NCBI GenBank assembly: GCA_028622995.1
Contig: JAJQJQ010000002.1
Location: 6,386,001-6,450,000, forward strand
Origin: Panagrolaimus kolymaensis
Taxonomy: Eukaryota > Nematoda > Chromadorea > Rhabditida > Panagrolaimidae
Reading direction: 5' to 3'
DNA length: 64,000 nucleotides
Shown: positions 48,676 through 58,800 of the stretch, one piece after another
Layout: the number at the start of each line of letters is the position of its first letter
Position numbering within the stretch: the stretch's first letter is position 1
The notes under the pieces: generated by a model
The model's input: the letters and a program-made list of their open reading frames with translations, nothing else
What the model was told of the DNA's origin: nothing
Database searches by the model: none
Position numbers and translations under genes: made by a program

Positions 48676-49611
48676 GTCCGTTCTTTATTTGTGTTTTTTG
48701 TTTGTTGTTTTGTTATGTAAAGAAAACATCTTGGATTGATAAATTTGCTTTGGAAAATACGGAGGCCTTTTAAATATAATATACATTGGGGTGATGGCGA
48801 ACGTTAAACAAAAAATGTTATGTGACGTATTTTAGCATTCAATGTGAAATGAATGTGTATTTTTTTAAACCTATAAATACTGAATCATTTGTTACTACAT
48901 TAAATTTACTTGTCAACATTTACCGTCATCCAAAAATTTATTAAACAACTTTATTAGTAATTATTAAATGTGATACACTAATAAACATAACCCTAAAATG
49001 TGATGACTATGGTATCACGCTTCACATTACTTCTATCATGCTTTCTTTCATATTTTACGCATAAGTTGCGGCTGCTTTTTGTTTCCAAAAAACCATTTTA
49101 TGAATCACATTTAGTTCAAAAGAGCATTTTAGTGGTAATTTCATACACAAAAACTTATTTTTTATGTTTACGAAACAAAAAGAACACCCGAAATTTTGGA
49201 AGAAACTAAGTTGTTTAGCAACAAAAAAATTTAAACAAGCTTTCTTAAAATCAAAGCAAATCATCATTAAAAATTATTTGTTCATTTCCTGTAAGAACGA
49301 GCAAGAACTCTTAAACTTACAACAGCTATTAAGTTAAATCTTTTTTTAATGTCCGGTAAAAATGTGTTTGAAGCAAGTGATCATCTTTCTTCGGACATTA
49401 GTGATGCAACCAAAACTTGTTTACTTTTAGTTTTATTTTCTTTGGTTTTGATTTACAAGAGAGGAACAAAGCAAAAATTTTGTTTGATTTGAAACTTTTA
49501 CAAGAGCGGAAGGATCAAACGAGACTAGTTTACTTACTTTTTTTTATTATCAAATATGCGACAAGAACAAAAAAGAAATGACCATGAACAGTTTTTTCTT
49601 GTTAAAAAAGG
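48676..49611. other. Intergenic region
   Basis: AT-rich DNA upstream of the Cys-rich repeat protein. No ORF with coding character seen. Confidence 0.45.
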
Positions 49612-49619
49612 TATAAAAA
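49612..49619 (+). promoter_or_regulatory. TATA box of Cys-rich repeat protein
   Basis: TATAAAAA about 122-129 bp upstream of the ATG at 49741. The extra distance and a sequence GTAAGT near 49678 followed by TTTTAG near 49731 suggest an intron in the 5' UTR. Confidence 0.5.
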
Positions 49620-49740
49620 GAAAAGCAGCAACAAGCATAAACACAGTCACTCAAGGTTTTTTAGAGTTGCTAAAAAGTAAGTTGTTGCGAAGTGAAAGTT
49701 AAAAAAAGGGTTTAAAAAATCTAAATTTTAGAAACAAAAA

Positions 49741-50400
49741 ATGGTTTCCAAAACTGGTGTTTGCTTTTTGTTTATTGCATTCTTTGGAGTGTCCAATGCT
49801 GTCCTTTTTGGTGGAATGCAATTCTCCCAACTTGGATGCGGCTGTGGATGTGATAGCGGATGTAGTAGCAACTCTAACTGTGGCTGTGGAAGTTCAAATT
49901 CTAAGGTTCAAGTTATTCAACTTCCCGATTCTTCGTCATCTAATAATTGCTGCTGCAATAATAATAGCAACAACAACAATTGCTGTTGCCAACAACAATC
50001 TTCATGTGGATGCGACAATAATAATAGCGGCGGAATTACCATAATTCAACTTCCTGATTCTTCATCTTCCTCCAATAATTGTTGCTGTCAACAACAATCA
50101 TCTTGTGGATGTGGCAGCAGCAATAATAACAACTGCTGTTGTCAACAACAATCTTCATGTGGTTGCAATAACAATAATAATAGCGGTGGAGTTACTATAA
50201 TCCAACTCCCTGATTCATCATCATCATCAAATAATTGCTGCTGCCAACAACAATCTTCTTGTGGATGCAGCAGCAACAATAACTGCTGTTGCCAACAACA
50301 ATCTTCGTGCGGTTGTAACAACAACAATGATGGAACTGCTTACGTTATTGATTTGGGATCATCATCATCAAATAGTTGTGGATGCGGATGTGGATGTTAA
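49741..50400 (+). CDS. Secreted Cys/Asn/Ser/Gln-rich repeat protein
   Basis: Single coding exon, 219 aa. Signal peptide (MVSKTGVCFLFIAFFGVSNA), then a Cys/Gly-rich start (LGCGCGCDSGC), and alternating blocks: a hydrophobic strand-like unit V-x-I-IQLPDSSSS occurring three times, each followed by N-N-CCC-(Q-Q-Q-S-S-C-G-C) units, five of these in all. The protein ends S-C-G-C-G-C-G-C. About a fifth of the residues are Cys, many in CCC and CGC runs, with almost no charged residues. Such a composition suggests a heavily disulphide-linked or metal-binding extracellular material (cuticle, eggshell or secretion). No family recognised. TATA box upstream; AATAAA near 50472. Confidence 0.8.
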   Translation: MVSKTGVCFLFIAFFGVSNAVLFGGMQFSQLGCGCGCDSGCSSNSNCGCGSSNSKVQVIQLPDSSSSNNCCCNNNSNNNNCCCQQQSSCGCDNNNSGGITIIQLPDSSSSSNNCCCQQQSSCGCGSSNNNNCCCQQQSSCGCNNNNNSGGVTIIQLPDSSSSSNNCCCQQQSSCGCSSNNNCCCQQQSSCGCNNNNDGTAYVIDLGSSSSNSCGCGCGC

Positions 50401-51088
50401 ATAAATAATTAAATTTTAAAACTCTGCAGTAGTTTTTTAATTTGAAATTTTTTTTTGTACAAAGATGTTAAAATAAAGTTTTCTAATTTTTATTATGGTT
50501 TATAAAGTATCATTTTGCGATCGAAGTATATGTTGGTTTTGGTAAAAAGGTTGTATCCCAAATATCATTGATCCCAATGTGATAAAGCCCGAATTTAATC
50601 AATATAAAAGTCAGCGAAGTTGTAATTGTGCTTGATTTCTTATAATCCAAACCATTAATGTTTGTAATCTTCGGTTTTTTTCGGAAAGTGAAAAGATAAT
50701 TTTTTATCGAAGATTGAATATTCGATTATCCTTAATGTGAAAAAAGGCCAATAATGGAAGCTATTTTAAGAAAAAATTATCTTGTTTCTCGAAGGGCTCT
50801 TTCATCTTTAAAATATTTGCTGATCTGATATAAACAGCATCATTAGTGTTATTGAAAATTTTAAAACAAAATGGTTTATTACAAATAATTTAGAAACGGT
50901 TTCAGAATTTTAATATTCATTATTCTTTATTATGCAAAAAAGGAGTTTGGAAAAAGGGATACATGGAGGATTATGAACTTAAAAATTAGTTAAACATTCA
51001 TAAATTTCAATGGAAAAAAGGAATTTACAGCCTTTTTTAAGACTCAAAAATATTATGAAACGATGAAAGAGCTCCAAATCAAAAACGT
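50401..51088. other. Intergenic region
   Basis: 3' flank of the Cys-rich gene (AATAAA near 50472) then AT-rich DNA to the left end of the TIR element. Nothing else recognised. Confidence 0.45.
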
Positions 51089-51719
51089 CCCGACCTTACA
51101 AAGGACGAAGAAATCAGGTAAACGACTAAACCAATAACGAATCAGGTAAAGCGCGCCTAAAAAACAGGTCATTCTCAGGTAAAGGAAATTTTCAGGTAAA
51201 AATCATGGAAAGGAAGAATTCAGGTGATAATCAGGTAGTAATCAGGTGGCATGTTTTTCTTTGGTTATCTATTGCTCAAAGCGCGCCCGCATACTCTTTA
51301 TGTTTACCAGGATGCATATATTCTTCTGTTTTGGGTTAACATCTAACAAATTTTCTATTGTTTGAAAAGGAATTATTAGCTATAATTATATAAAAATAGG
51401 TTGTAAAATTTCATTCATTTCGAAGTGTTTGAAAAAAAAAATTCATTTTTGAACTTTTCCGCAAGGATTAAGTAAGAGCATTGTAAAAAATGCAAATTTT
51501 TGGATTAGCTGTTTATTATAAACACTATTAAAATAAAAATTAGAATAATTTATGGATAAAAAATTTTCATTTTTTGCCGCTAAATTTTTGCAGAATTCAG
51601 GTAAAGCGCATGAACTTTTCAGGTAAACTTCGAGTTCTCAGGTAACCTGTTTTCTGTTGGCTGCTGCATGTAGTTTACCTGAGAGCGACCTGATTTCTTC
51701 CCGCTTTGTAAGGTCGGGG
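51089..51719. mobile_element. Non-autonomous TIR DNA element (MITE-like), 631 bp
   Basis: Terminal inverted repeats of about 30 bp: left end CCCGACCTTACAAAG (from 51089) with ...GAAGAAATCAGGT; right end ACCTGATTTCTTC...CTTTGTAAGGTCGGG (to about 51719). No transposase ORF inside. The subterminal regions carry about 11 direct copies of CAGGT(A) (8 on the left within 51115-51250, 3 on the right within 51600-51645) plus two inverted copies just before the right end; AAAGCGCG recurs too. I could not confirm a target-site duplication. Multiple short subterminal repeats are typical of transposase-binding sites in hAT- or Mutator-type elements; the superfamily is not decided. Confidence 0.8.
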
Positions 51720-51918
51720 TTGCAAAGATAAAAAAATATTTGCATTATTTTTATTCCCGCAAAGAAAGAATAATCCTCGAAACAAAAAAATGATAAAAAC
51801 TATTTATTCGTTCAATCATTTTTCGTCATTCGTGTTTTTGTTTTTTCGCTAAATTCATTCTTGCATTTTTTATTAAATAAATTATTAATTTATTTGTCAA
51901 ATTTTTAGTGCAATTACT

Positions 51919-53930
51919 ATGACTTCTTTTTCGCAATCTCAATGGAAAAATCAACCAGGTGGATCTTAAAATTCGGGTATGTTTAAACACATTTCGCTAT
52001 GACAATCATCATTTAATCTTCATGTTTTTTAGTTTCTTTCATGCTTTCTCTTGGTGATAAATCTGCTTCAATGCGTGAAAAAGAACTAATCATTAAGACT
52101 TTCGATGATTGGGATTTTTTAACATCAACATGGTTTGAAGTTGCTGATTTTCTTTCAACCATTGAAAATCTTTCTGATAACTCTGGTTTCACTGAACGCC
52201 GTCGAGCTGCTTTGCTATCATCAAAAGTTGCTTATTGTCTTGGTGATTATGCTGGTGCTTTACATGTTGTCTTAGGAGCAGAAGAGCTCTTTTTACTCTC
52301 AGCCCTCGTCATGCTCATCCTGAATATGTTCAACAAGATGAACTTGTATGTTGCTTTACCACATTTATATCAATGTTTTCATATTTTTCATATTTTAGTA
52401 TGTCAACAAGATTATTGAACGAGCAGTTAACACGTACAAAGCTGTAAAGCGTGATAACGCTAAGATTGATGCTCGTCTTGAAGATCTTCTTAATCGTATT
52501 TTCAATCTCAATATGGAAAGCAAAGAATATCGTCAAGTTGGTGGACTTGCTCTTGATACTCGTCGTCTCGATCAAATTGAACGTGCTGTCAAAGCTTCTG
52601 AAGACCCAACAACTTTATTTTCTGAGACTGTCATCAAGGTTCTTGGATCTCAAATGGATGGCGCCTTTGTAACAAAGTACTCATGTTTTGCTTCGACTTT
52701 TTTCTGAACTTGATGAACCCGATTTCGTTTCAATGTGTCAATGCTTGATTAAACTCGAAAAATCTGATGATGTTGCAGAAATTTTGAACAGACTAATGAA
52801 AAATGAAGATGGTGAACTTTTAGCTTATCAAATTTCCTTTGATTTGTATGAAAATGCTACCCAACAATTTATTCAACAAATTGAAAAAACTCTTACACCT
52901 GAAACGGAGAAAACTTGCGCTGTTACTTATGAATCTGCAACTGCTACATCAAGTTCATCAACAACAACAACCACTGCTGATACTACGACTGCTACATCTA
53001 CTGCTGCTACTACAACAACTTCAACAACAGCTGCTACCAGCTCAAAATCAAATAATGAGCCTGAAAGTTCTGAATCGAGCTCTACAAGTACAGAAGATGC
53101 TGAAACCGCAAATACTGGTAAAATGAGTTCTGAAGTTCGTTGTAAACTCCGAAGTAGTTTACGTGGAGAAGAAACTATTAAACATCATATGCAATTTTTA
53201 ATCAAGAATAACCATACTGATATGCTTATTCTTAAACAAATTAAGGACTCTTTTCGTATGGCTTGTACTCATAATGGTACAGTAATTGCTATTGGTTTGA
53301 TGCACATTGGTACAACTTGTGATGATTTTTTACGGTAACGATATTTATTATATTTAACCACTCTTATACTATTTTTTTTAGTGATAACCTTTAATTGATT
53401 TCCAAATCCACAAATTGGAATAAGTTTAATGCCGTTGCCACTCTTGGTCTCATTCATCGTAGTCACGAATCCATTGCTTTGAATTTGCTTGATACTTATC
53501 TTCCCAAATGTGAACCTAACCAATTTGGTTACAAAGAAGGTGGTTCTCTTTACGCATATGGTTTAACCCACGCCAATCATGGTAGTGCTAATGTCATCGA
53601 TTATCTTCAAAAGCAACTTGCTGGTGCTACAACTGCTTCTGTTTGTCATGGTGTATGGTTAGGACTTGGTGTTGCGCGCTTGGAACCCATAATCAAGATG
53701 TTCATGCTCAGCTTCGTGAAACTCTTTATCATGATGATGCCGTTGTTGGTGAAGCTGCTGGTACCGCCATGGGTCTTGTAATGGCTGCCAGTCTTGATAA
53801 TACCGCATTCAGTGAAATGGTTCAATATATTAGCGATACCGCTCATGATAAAATTCAAATGTGCCTTTGGCTTTCACCTATTGCCTTTTGACAAATGGAT
53901 CTAATTGTTTGATGCGCATTGGTACGAATT
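51919..53930 (+). pseudogene. rpn-2: rpn-2 (26S proteasome subunit PSMD1) unprocessed pseudogene
   Basis: Sequence clearly derived from the N-terminal half of RPN2: GFTERRRAALLSSKVAYCLG, PEYVQQDEL|YVNKIIERAV, EYRQVGGLALDTRRLDQIE, FVSMCQCLIKLEKS, LAYQISFDLYENATQQF, LRSSLRGEETIKHHMQFLIK, KEGGSLYAYGLTHANHG, YHDDAVVGEAAGTAMGLVM. Introns are retained (near 52347-52397 and 53337-53380), so it arose by DNA duplication, not retroposition. Damage: frameshift in a T run near 52290, another near 52690, TAA at 53392-53394 inside the segment corresponding to DNLEW, a frameshift near 53680 and a stop near 53889. The C-terminal half of RPN2 is absent; the copy of a dispersed repeat starts about 60 bp later. 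The Ser/Thr-rich linker near residue 330 is longer than I would expect. Confidence 0.88.
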
Positions 53931-53990
53931 GAGATTATTTATTAAGGTATGTTTTTTTGTTTTATTGACTGTGTTAATTATTCAATTTTT

Positions 53991-54770
53991 AGTACACTCG
54001 CTTATCTCTTATGATCTTATCATACTACCATCACCCGTTTAGTGTGTTATCAAAAGACATTTATTAAATAATGCCACCCTTTATTATCCGAAATATCAAA
54101 GTTTCACTGTAACTTCAAAAGTTTTCACATTTGACATTTTTTTACCTTAATTTCATGCTTTTGAATAAGCTTTTGCAAAGCCATTTGAATTTATAAGTCC
54201 TTTATTTTTAAGGCAAACTTCAATGGACTTTTTTATAAATTTTGGATTGTCAAAACTTTGGTTTTGGAAAATTATTAATGCTGCTGCAACTATTTTTTCA
54301 ACGAAATAATGGAAGCTGAAAAACGTTGAAGAATTTTATGAAGCTGAATCAATTCAATGGAAAAAAGAAGGAAGGAATGGATATTCATCGACAGAAATGA
54401 ATATGAACAATGTTCAAATGTTATTTTTATCAAGAAAAACTGGCGCATAAAGGTAAAATATTGATATTTTTATGATGTTTTGATGGCAATTGATCAACTT
54501 TATCAATCAATCATTTTTTTAATTGTGTATCTTTTATTGGAAATCAATGTCCAGGTGAATGATGAGAATGGTCAACCTAGTAGACGAATTAGCGACCAAC
54601 TTTCATTAAGCTATCCTAACAAATAACATTGATGAACCACGTAAATACAACGTTGGGTTATTCCATTTTTTTCAAGTGGTTTGGAAAAAAAATTTTCTTC
54701 ATACTTTTTTTATATAATCAACTAATGCTTTTATTTTCTGAGCATTCCATAATATTTTTTTATTGGTTAG
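53991..54770 (+). repeat. Dispersed repeat family, copy B
   Basis: Opposite orientation to copy A but the same sense sequence: TATCCGAAATATCAAAG, GCCATTTGAATTTATAAGTCC, TTTTGGATTGTCAAAACTTT, ATTATTAATGCTGC, then AATGATGAGAATGGTCAACC to TCCTAACAAATAACATTGATG. The encoded end (VNDENGQPSRRISDQLSLSY) differs from copy A at only two positions there. It directly follows the rpn-2 pseudogene, the same neighbour as copy C. Confidence 0.75.
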
Positions 54771-55828
54771 TGAAGTTTTTCGGAAACAATTGGCTGCAAC
54801 AACGATTTCGCTTATGTTTGATTGATTGTTTTCAACTCTGAAACTTGTTTTTCTTCTTCAGATGGCGCCGAAGATTTGTCTTGAAATAATGCGGCAATTT
54901 ATCTCATTTTTTAATTCTTCGATCAATTTTGTTGCTGCTTTGAGCATCAAAGCTGTTATTTAACGTTAAACCTAAATTCCCAAACTTCCCGTTTTTCTTG
55001 TTGTTGTTTTTGCAAATAATCAAGTGGTTTTTTCTTTGTGCAAAAGCTTACAATTTTTTTTTCTGCATTAACAAAAACAGCGCATACAAAAAATCTTTTG
55101 TTATTACAGGAATCAAATCCGAAAAACATGGATAATGAAGAATGTATGGTTTGCAGGAATCCAACCAGATTTAAGAATTTCATCTGCAACACTTTTATTA
55201 CTTATATTTTCTTAACTTCATGATCGTTAACAACAGTTTCTTTTTTTGAGAATCTTTGCTTCATCCAGCTTTTTAACTTTTTAGCCAACTTTACCCTTTT
55301 CTACAGCTTTTTGGTTTAAAAAGCTTCAATTTGTTTTGGAGGATGATTTTATCCTGCTGCCTGTGGAGCTTCGGTGGTTTGTAATTTTCCATTTTCTTCC
55401 ACGTTTTTACGTTGAAGATTGACTGGCTGATTTTTTGCGATGCGATAACAAGATTATTACATTTTTAATAATTCCATCCTCAAGCAACCAAGAAAAGAAT
55501 TGATCGTTTTCAAAAATATAAAAAAAAATTTCTTCGCAAGTAAATATGGAATGGTATATTACAGTTAGTTCGTATGATACACTTCTTTTTAGAAAAAAAA
55601 AGAAATGTAATAAAAATTATTTAAGCTTTTGAAATCGTTATGAATGAGGCCAATATTTTGTCATTTTTCGATTGTGATATGTTGTATGTTGGGATTAATC
55701 ATTTTATTATAAGTATTACTTGAAAAATTAAATATTATAGTCCTATTATAAATACACCTTCTTTCATTTCATTAACATTAAACACATTTCACTTTTACAT
55801 ACCATAATTCATACCACCGCCATGAAAG
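54771..55828. other. Intergenic region
   Basis: AT-rich with scattered weak ORFs in both strands (for example 55192..54956 minus). No exon with convincing splice signals or domain. Downstream flank of the tyrosine phosphatase gene. Confidence 0.4.
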
Positions 55829-58800
55829 TTAATGTCCATTTTGAACAGTTTGAATGTGTTCCAAAAGTTGTTTTTTAATTGCACCAAGTGGTTCCTTTTC
55901 ATCAGCTTCTGCTTCTTTGATCAACTTGTGAACGAATAAAAGGTGAAGAAAAATATATTGTTGGAATTCTTGAACGAATCCATGACGCATATGACGTAAT
56001 TTCATCAATGTCTAAAAAATAAAATAAGTATCGATGGTATGCAGGGTCGATTGTGGGGCAGGAAATTTCCGGATATTTAAGACGTTAATTGTAGAATGTT
56101 TATAATTTTAATATCCACGTATTTCAGCAATACGTCTTAAAAAAAGATGGCTGCAATTTAGAATTTAAACTTTAAAAAATTGAAGTTTGTGTTGCGGATT
56201 GTTCATTTTTTGTCGTACTTTTATTTTTTGATATAGGATAGCTTCTCATTCTTGAATAAGAGAAAGCGTATTTTTTAAAGTTTGTTTTTTAGGTTTAAAA
56301 TTTTTATATGTTTGGTAAAACAACAAAGATTCAAAGCGACGTTTTATTTTGTGATGGATATTTGATTATGATATTTTTTAATTTTGGCGATGTGAAAAAT
56401 AACACATTTTGGTTTTTTTAACCTTCAAAATTTTGTTTACATTTTTTTAAAAACCAAAGCAAATGACCGCTGTCGAATTTGCTTTTTGGAAAATGAATTT
56501 TGTTTATGCAAAAATTTTATAAAATTTGCATAATTTAAATTGTTGCAGCGCTGGGTTTGGAAGGGCCAAAGGAAAGGAAAAAAATTTGAACCTACTTTTT
56601 CCATATTTACAAATGTTCCAGCTTTAATTTGCTCTTCGGCATACATAGCGGTGACGATAGTTCCAGTACGACCAATTCTGTAAATTTTTAAAAATTTAAT
56701 GAGGAAGGAAAAGGGAAGTATCAAACCCAGCGCTACAATGGATTAAAAGATTGTTGTCATGCGCGAGTTCTGTGGCTCTTTTAATAATGTCCAAAATGAC
56801 TGAAGATCTTGTTGGAATGGAATGATCAGGCCAGTTGAGATATTGAAGTTGATAAACTTTGGCAGACTTCTTGGTGACCCTAAAAAATATTTAGGTTAAA
56901 AAGATTTTTTTTGTATTGTATTTTTATTTTTTTTGAAAAATGTGTTACTCGAATATCACTTCAAATTTTAATGTTGTTATATTAATAAAACAATAAAAGC
57001 ATTTTTGCCATTTTAAATATTTTGCTTTAAGTTCGAATTCAAAACTTACTCATCAGTAACTTTAAAATGACGTTTTACGGCCACATGTTCAGCATCATTC
57101 ATGGTCCATTTAATATGTGATGTGTGAAGTGGATGAACGATAATGTTTCCATATTTAATTGCTTTTTTTGTTGGCCAATATTCGGCACATTTAGCTTTTC
57201 CATCTTCAATTATTTTGCACAACATAATGATGCATCGGACATTCTTTTCCAAAACCATCAACCAAAAATCTGATGTTGTTTCATCCTTTGGTCCTTGAAC
57301 AGCATAGACTTTTCGATGAGAAGAAGGCATCTTGATAGTGTTACCATGGATAACATGACCGTTCGATAATTTTACACGCGTTCCTTCAATGATTTGGACA
57401 TTATTATATCTGCAAACAAATGTATTTTTAATGCGTGTTATATAATGTTATTAATAGGGTCTTGGTAACTAAAGCTTTATTTAGATTAGAAGAATTTGTA
57501 ATGCTTGATTTATTAATGAAAGGGTATGGGTTAAAGAAATGCAGTAATTCTTTTATTGCTTCGTAACCTTACAATGCGCTTCGACGGCATCATCACCTAT
57601 TGCTTTTTTGCGTTTTGTTTTTAACATTCGTTGTGGTGCATTAATAATCCGGGATGGGGACTTCTCTATTTCATATAAAAGCTTTAGTTCCTGATGAAGC
57701 AAATTGCCGCAAAGTATGGCTTTATGGAACTAATGAAGAATAGCGAGAGCAGCGAAGCTCCAGCCTAAAAACTTTTGATTGCCTTTCACTTTAGCCACTT
57801 TCTTTATCCGTTACTTTTGTACGCTTGTCTGTGTTTGTGCCAGCTGATAGCTGCTTAATAAATATTATTGTTATTTATCATCGCCTAAACAAACCGCTGC
57901 CTTAGCATTGGTGACGAGGTGCGTGTTTCTGAACCTTGGAAATAATCTGGATTGCAAGATTATTGGGTCAACGAAAACAGCTGATTTTGGATTTATAAAG
58001 CAAGGATCTTGTTTTATCAACATTCAAACCTTCCTCGTGAACGTGATATAAAGCTTGAATTCAATTCTTTATCAACAAAAGACCTCCGAAAAGAACATCA
58101 GCAGAATCAGCGTGGTATCAGTGCGAGATCTTGAAACAAGAGTCTCTTTGAAAAACAACTTCTTGAGTGTTCAGCAAGCTAATAAACGGAACGTTTACCC
58201 TCAAAGCTACAAGTACCTTCAACATGACCGGAGATGATCAGAAAGCTATACCATCAGTAGGATCTACTGTTTGGCCTCCTCAACCTTATCATGGAAATGT
58301 TAGATTTGAAGTGTGGGAAATGCAGCTAAACCTGTATATAAGATCTCGTGGTTTAACGTCGGACATCGACAAGGTAGCATCGTTGTTACAACACATCGGT
58401 ATTGAAAATTGTGAAAAGATCATCGATTGGACAAGCGACGGGAAACCCGAAGCTATGAAATACAATGAACTGATCGTACTTGTTAGAAGCATGTTTACAA
58501 AGAAACCGAATTTGTTCTCCTTGCGCATGAAACTTTTCAACGAAAAACAACAGCCAGATCAAAGTGTTCAAGATTACTTCTCTCATATGGCACAGCTACT
58601 TGATCAATGTAAGATGCAAGACATGACCGCAGAAGAACATGGAGTTTTTGCGATATTGCGTGGTTTGGAAAACGACAAACTTCGTGAGTACATGATGATG
58701 CCATCACATGATCTATCAACTATGGATGGTGCAAGGAACATTGCGACCAGTTTTGAGCAAAGTCAAGAAGCTGCGAAAGAACTTAGAGGTGACGACTGAA

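Noticed and set aside
48630..48676. Hammerhead-ribozyme-like string (CGGTTGAG...CGAAA) in both two-hairpin elements
   Set aside because: The core needs CTGANGA; here two invariant positions differ (T to G and A to T) in both copies and no cleavage-site arm fits, so a functional hammerhead is unlikely.
50142..50327. Leu/Gln-rich minus-strand ORF opposite the Cys-rich protein
   Set aside because: Reverse complement of the CCC/QQQ repeat.
54629..55223. ORFs of 60-78 aa on both strands
   Set aside because: Hydrophobic, T-rich translations; no start context or domain.
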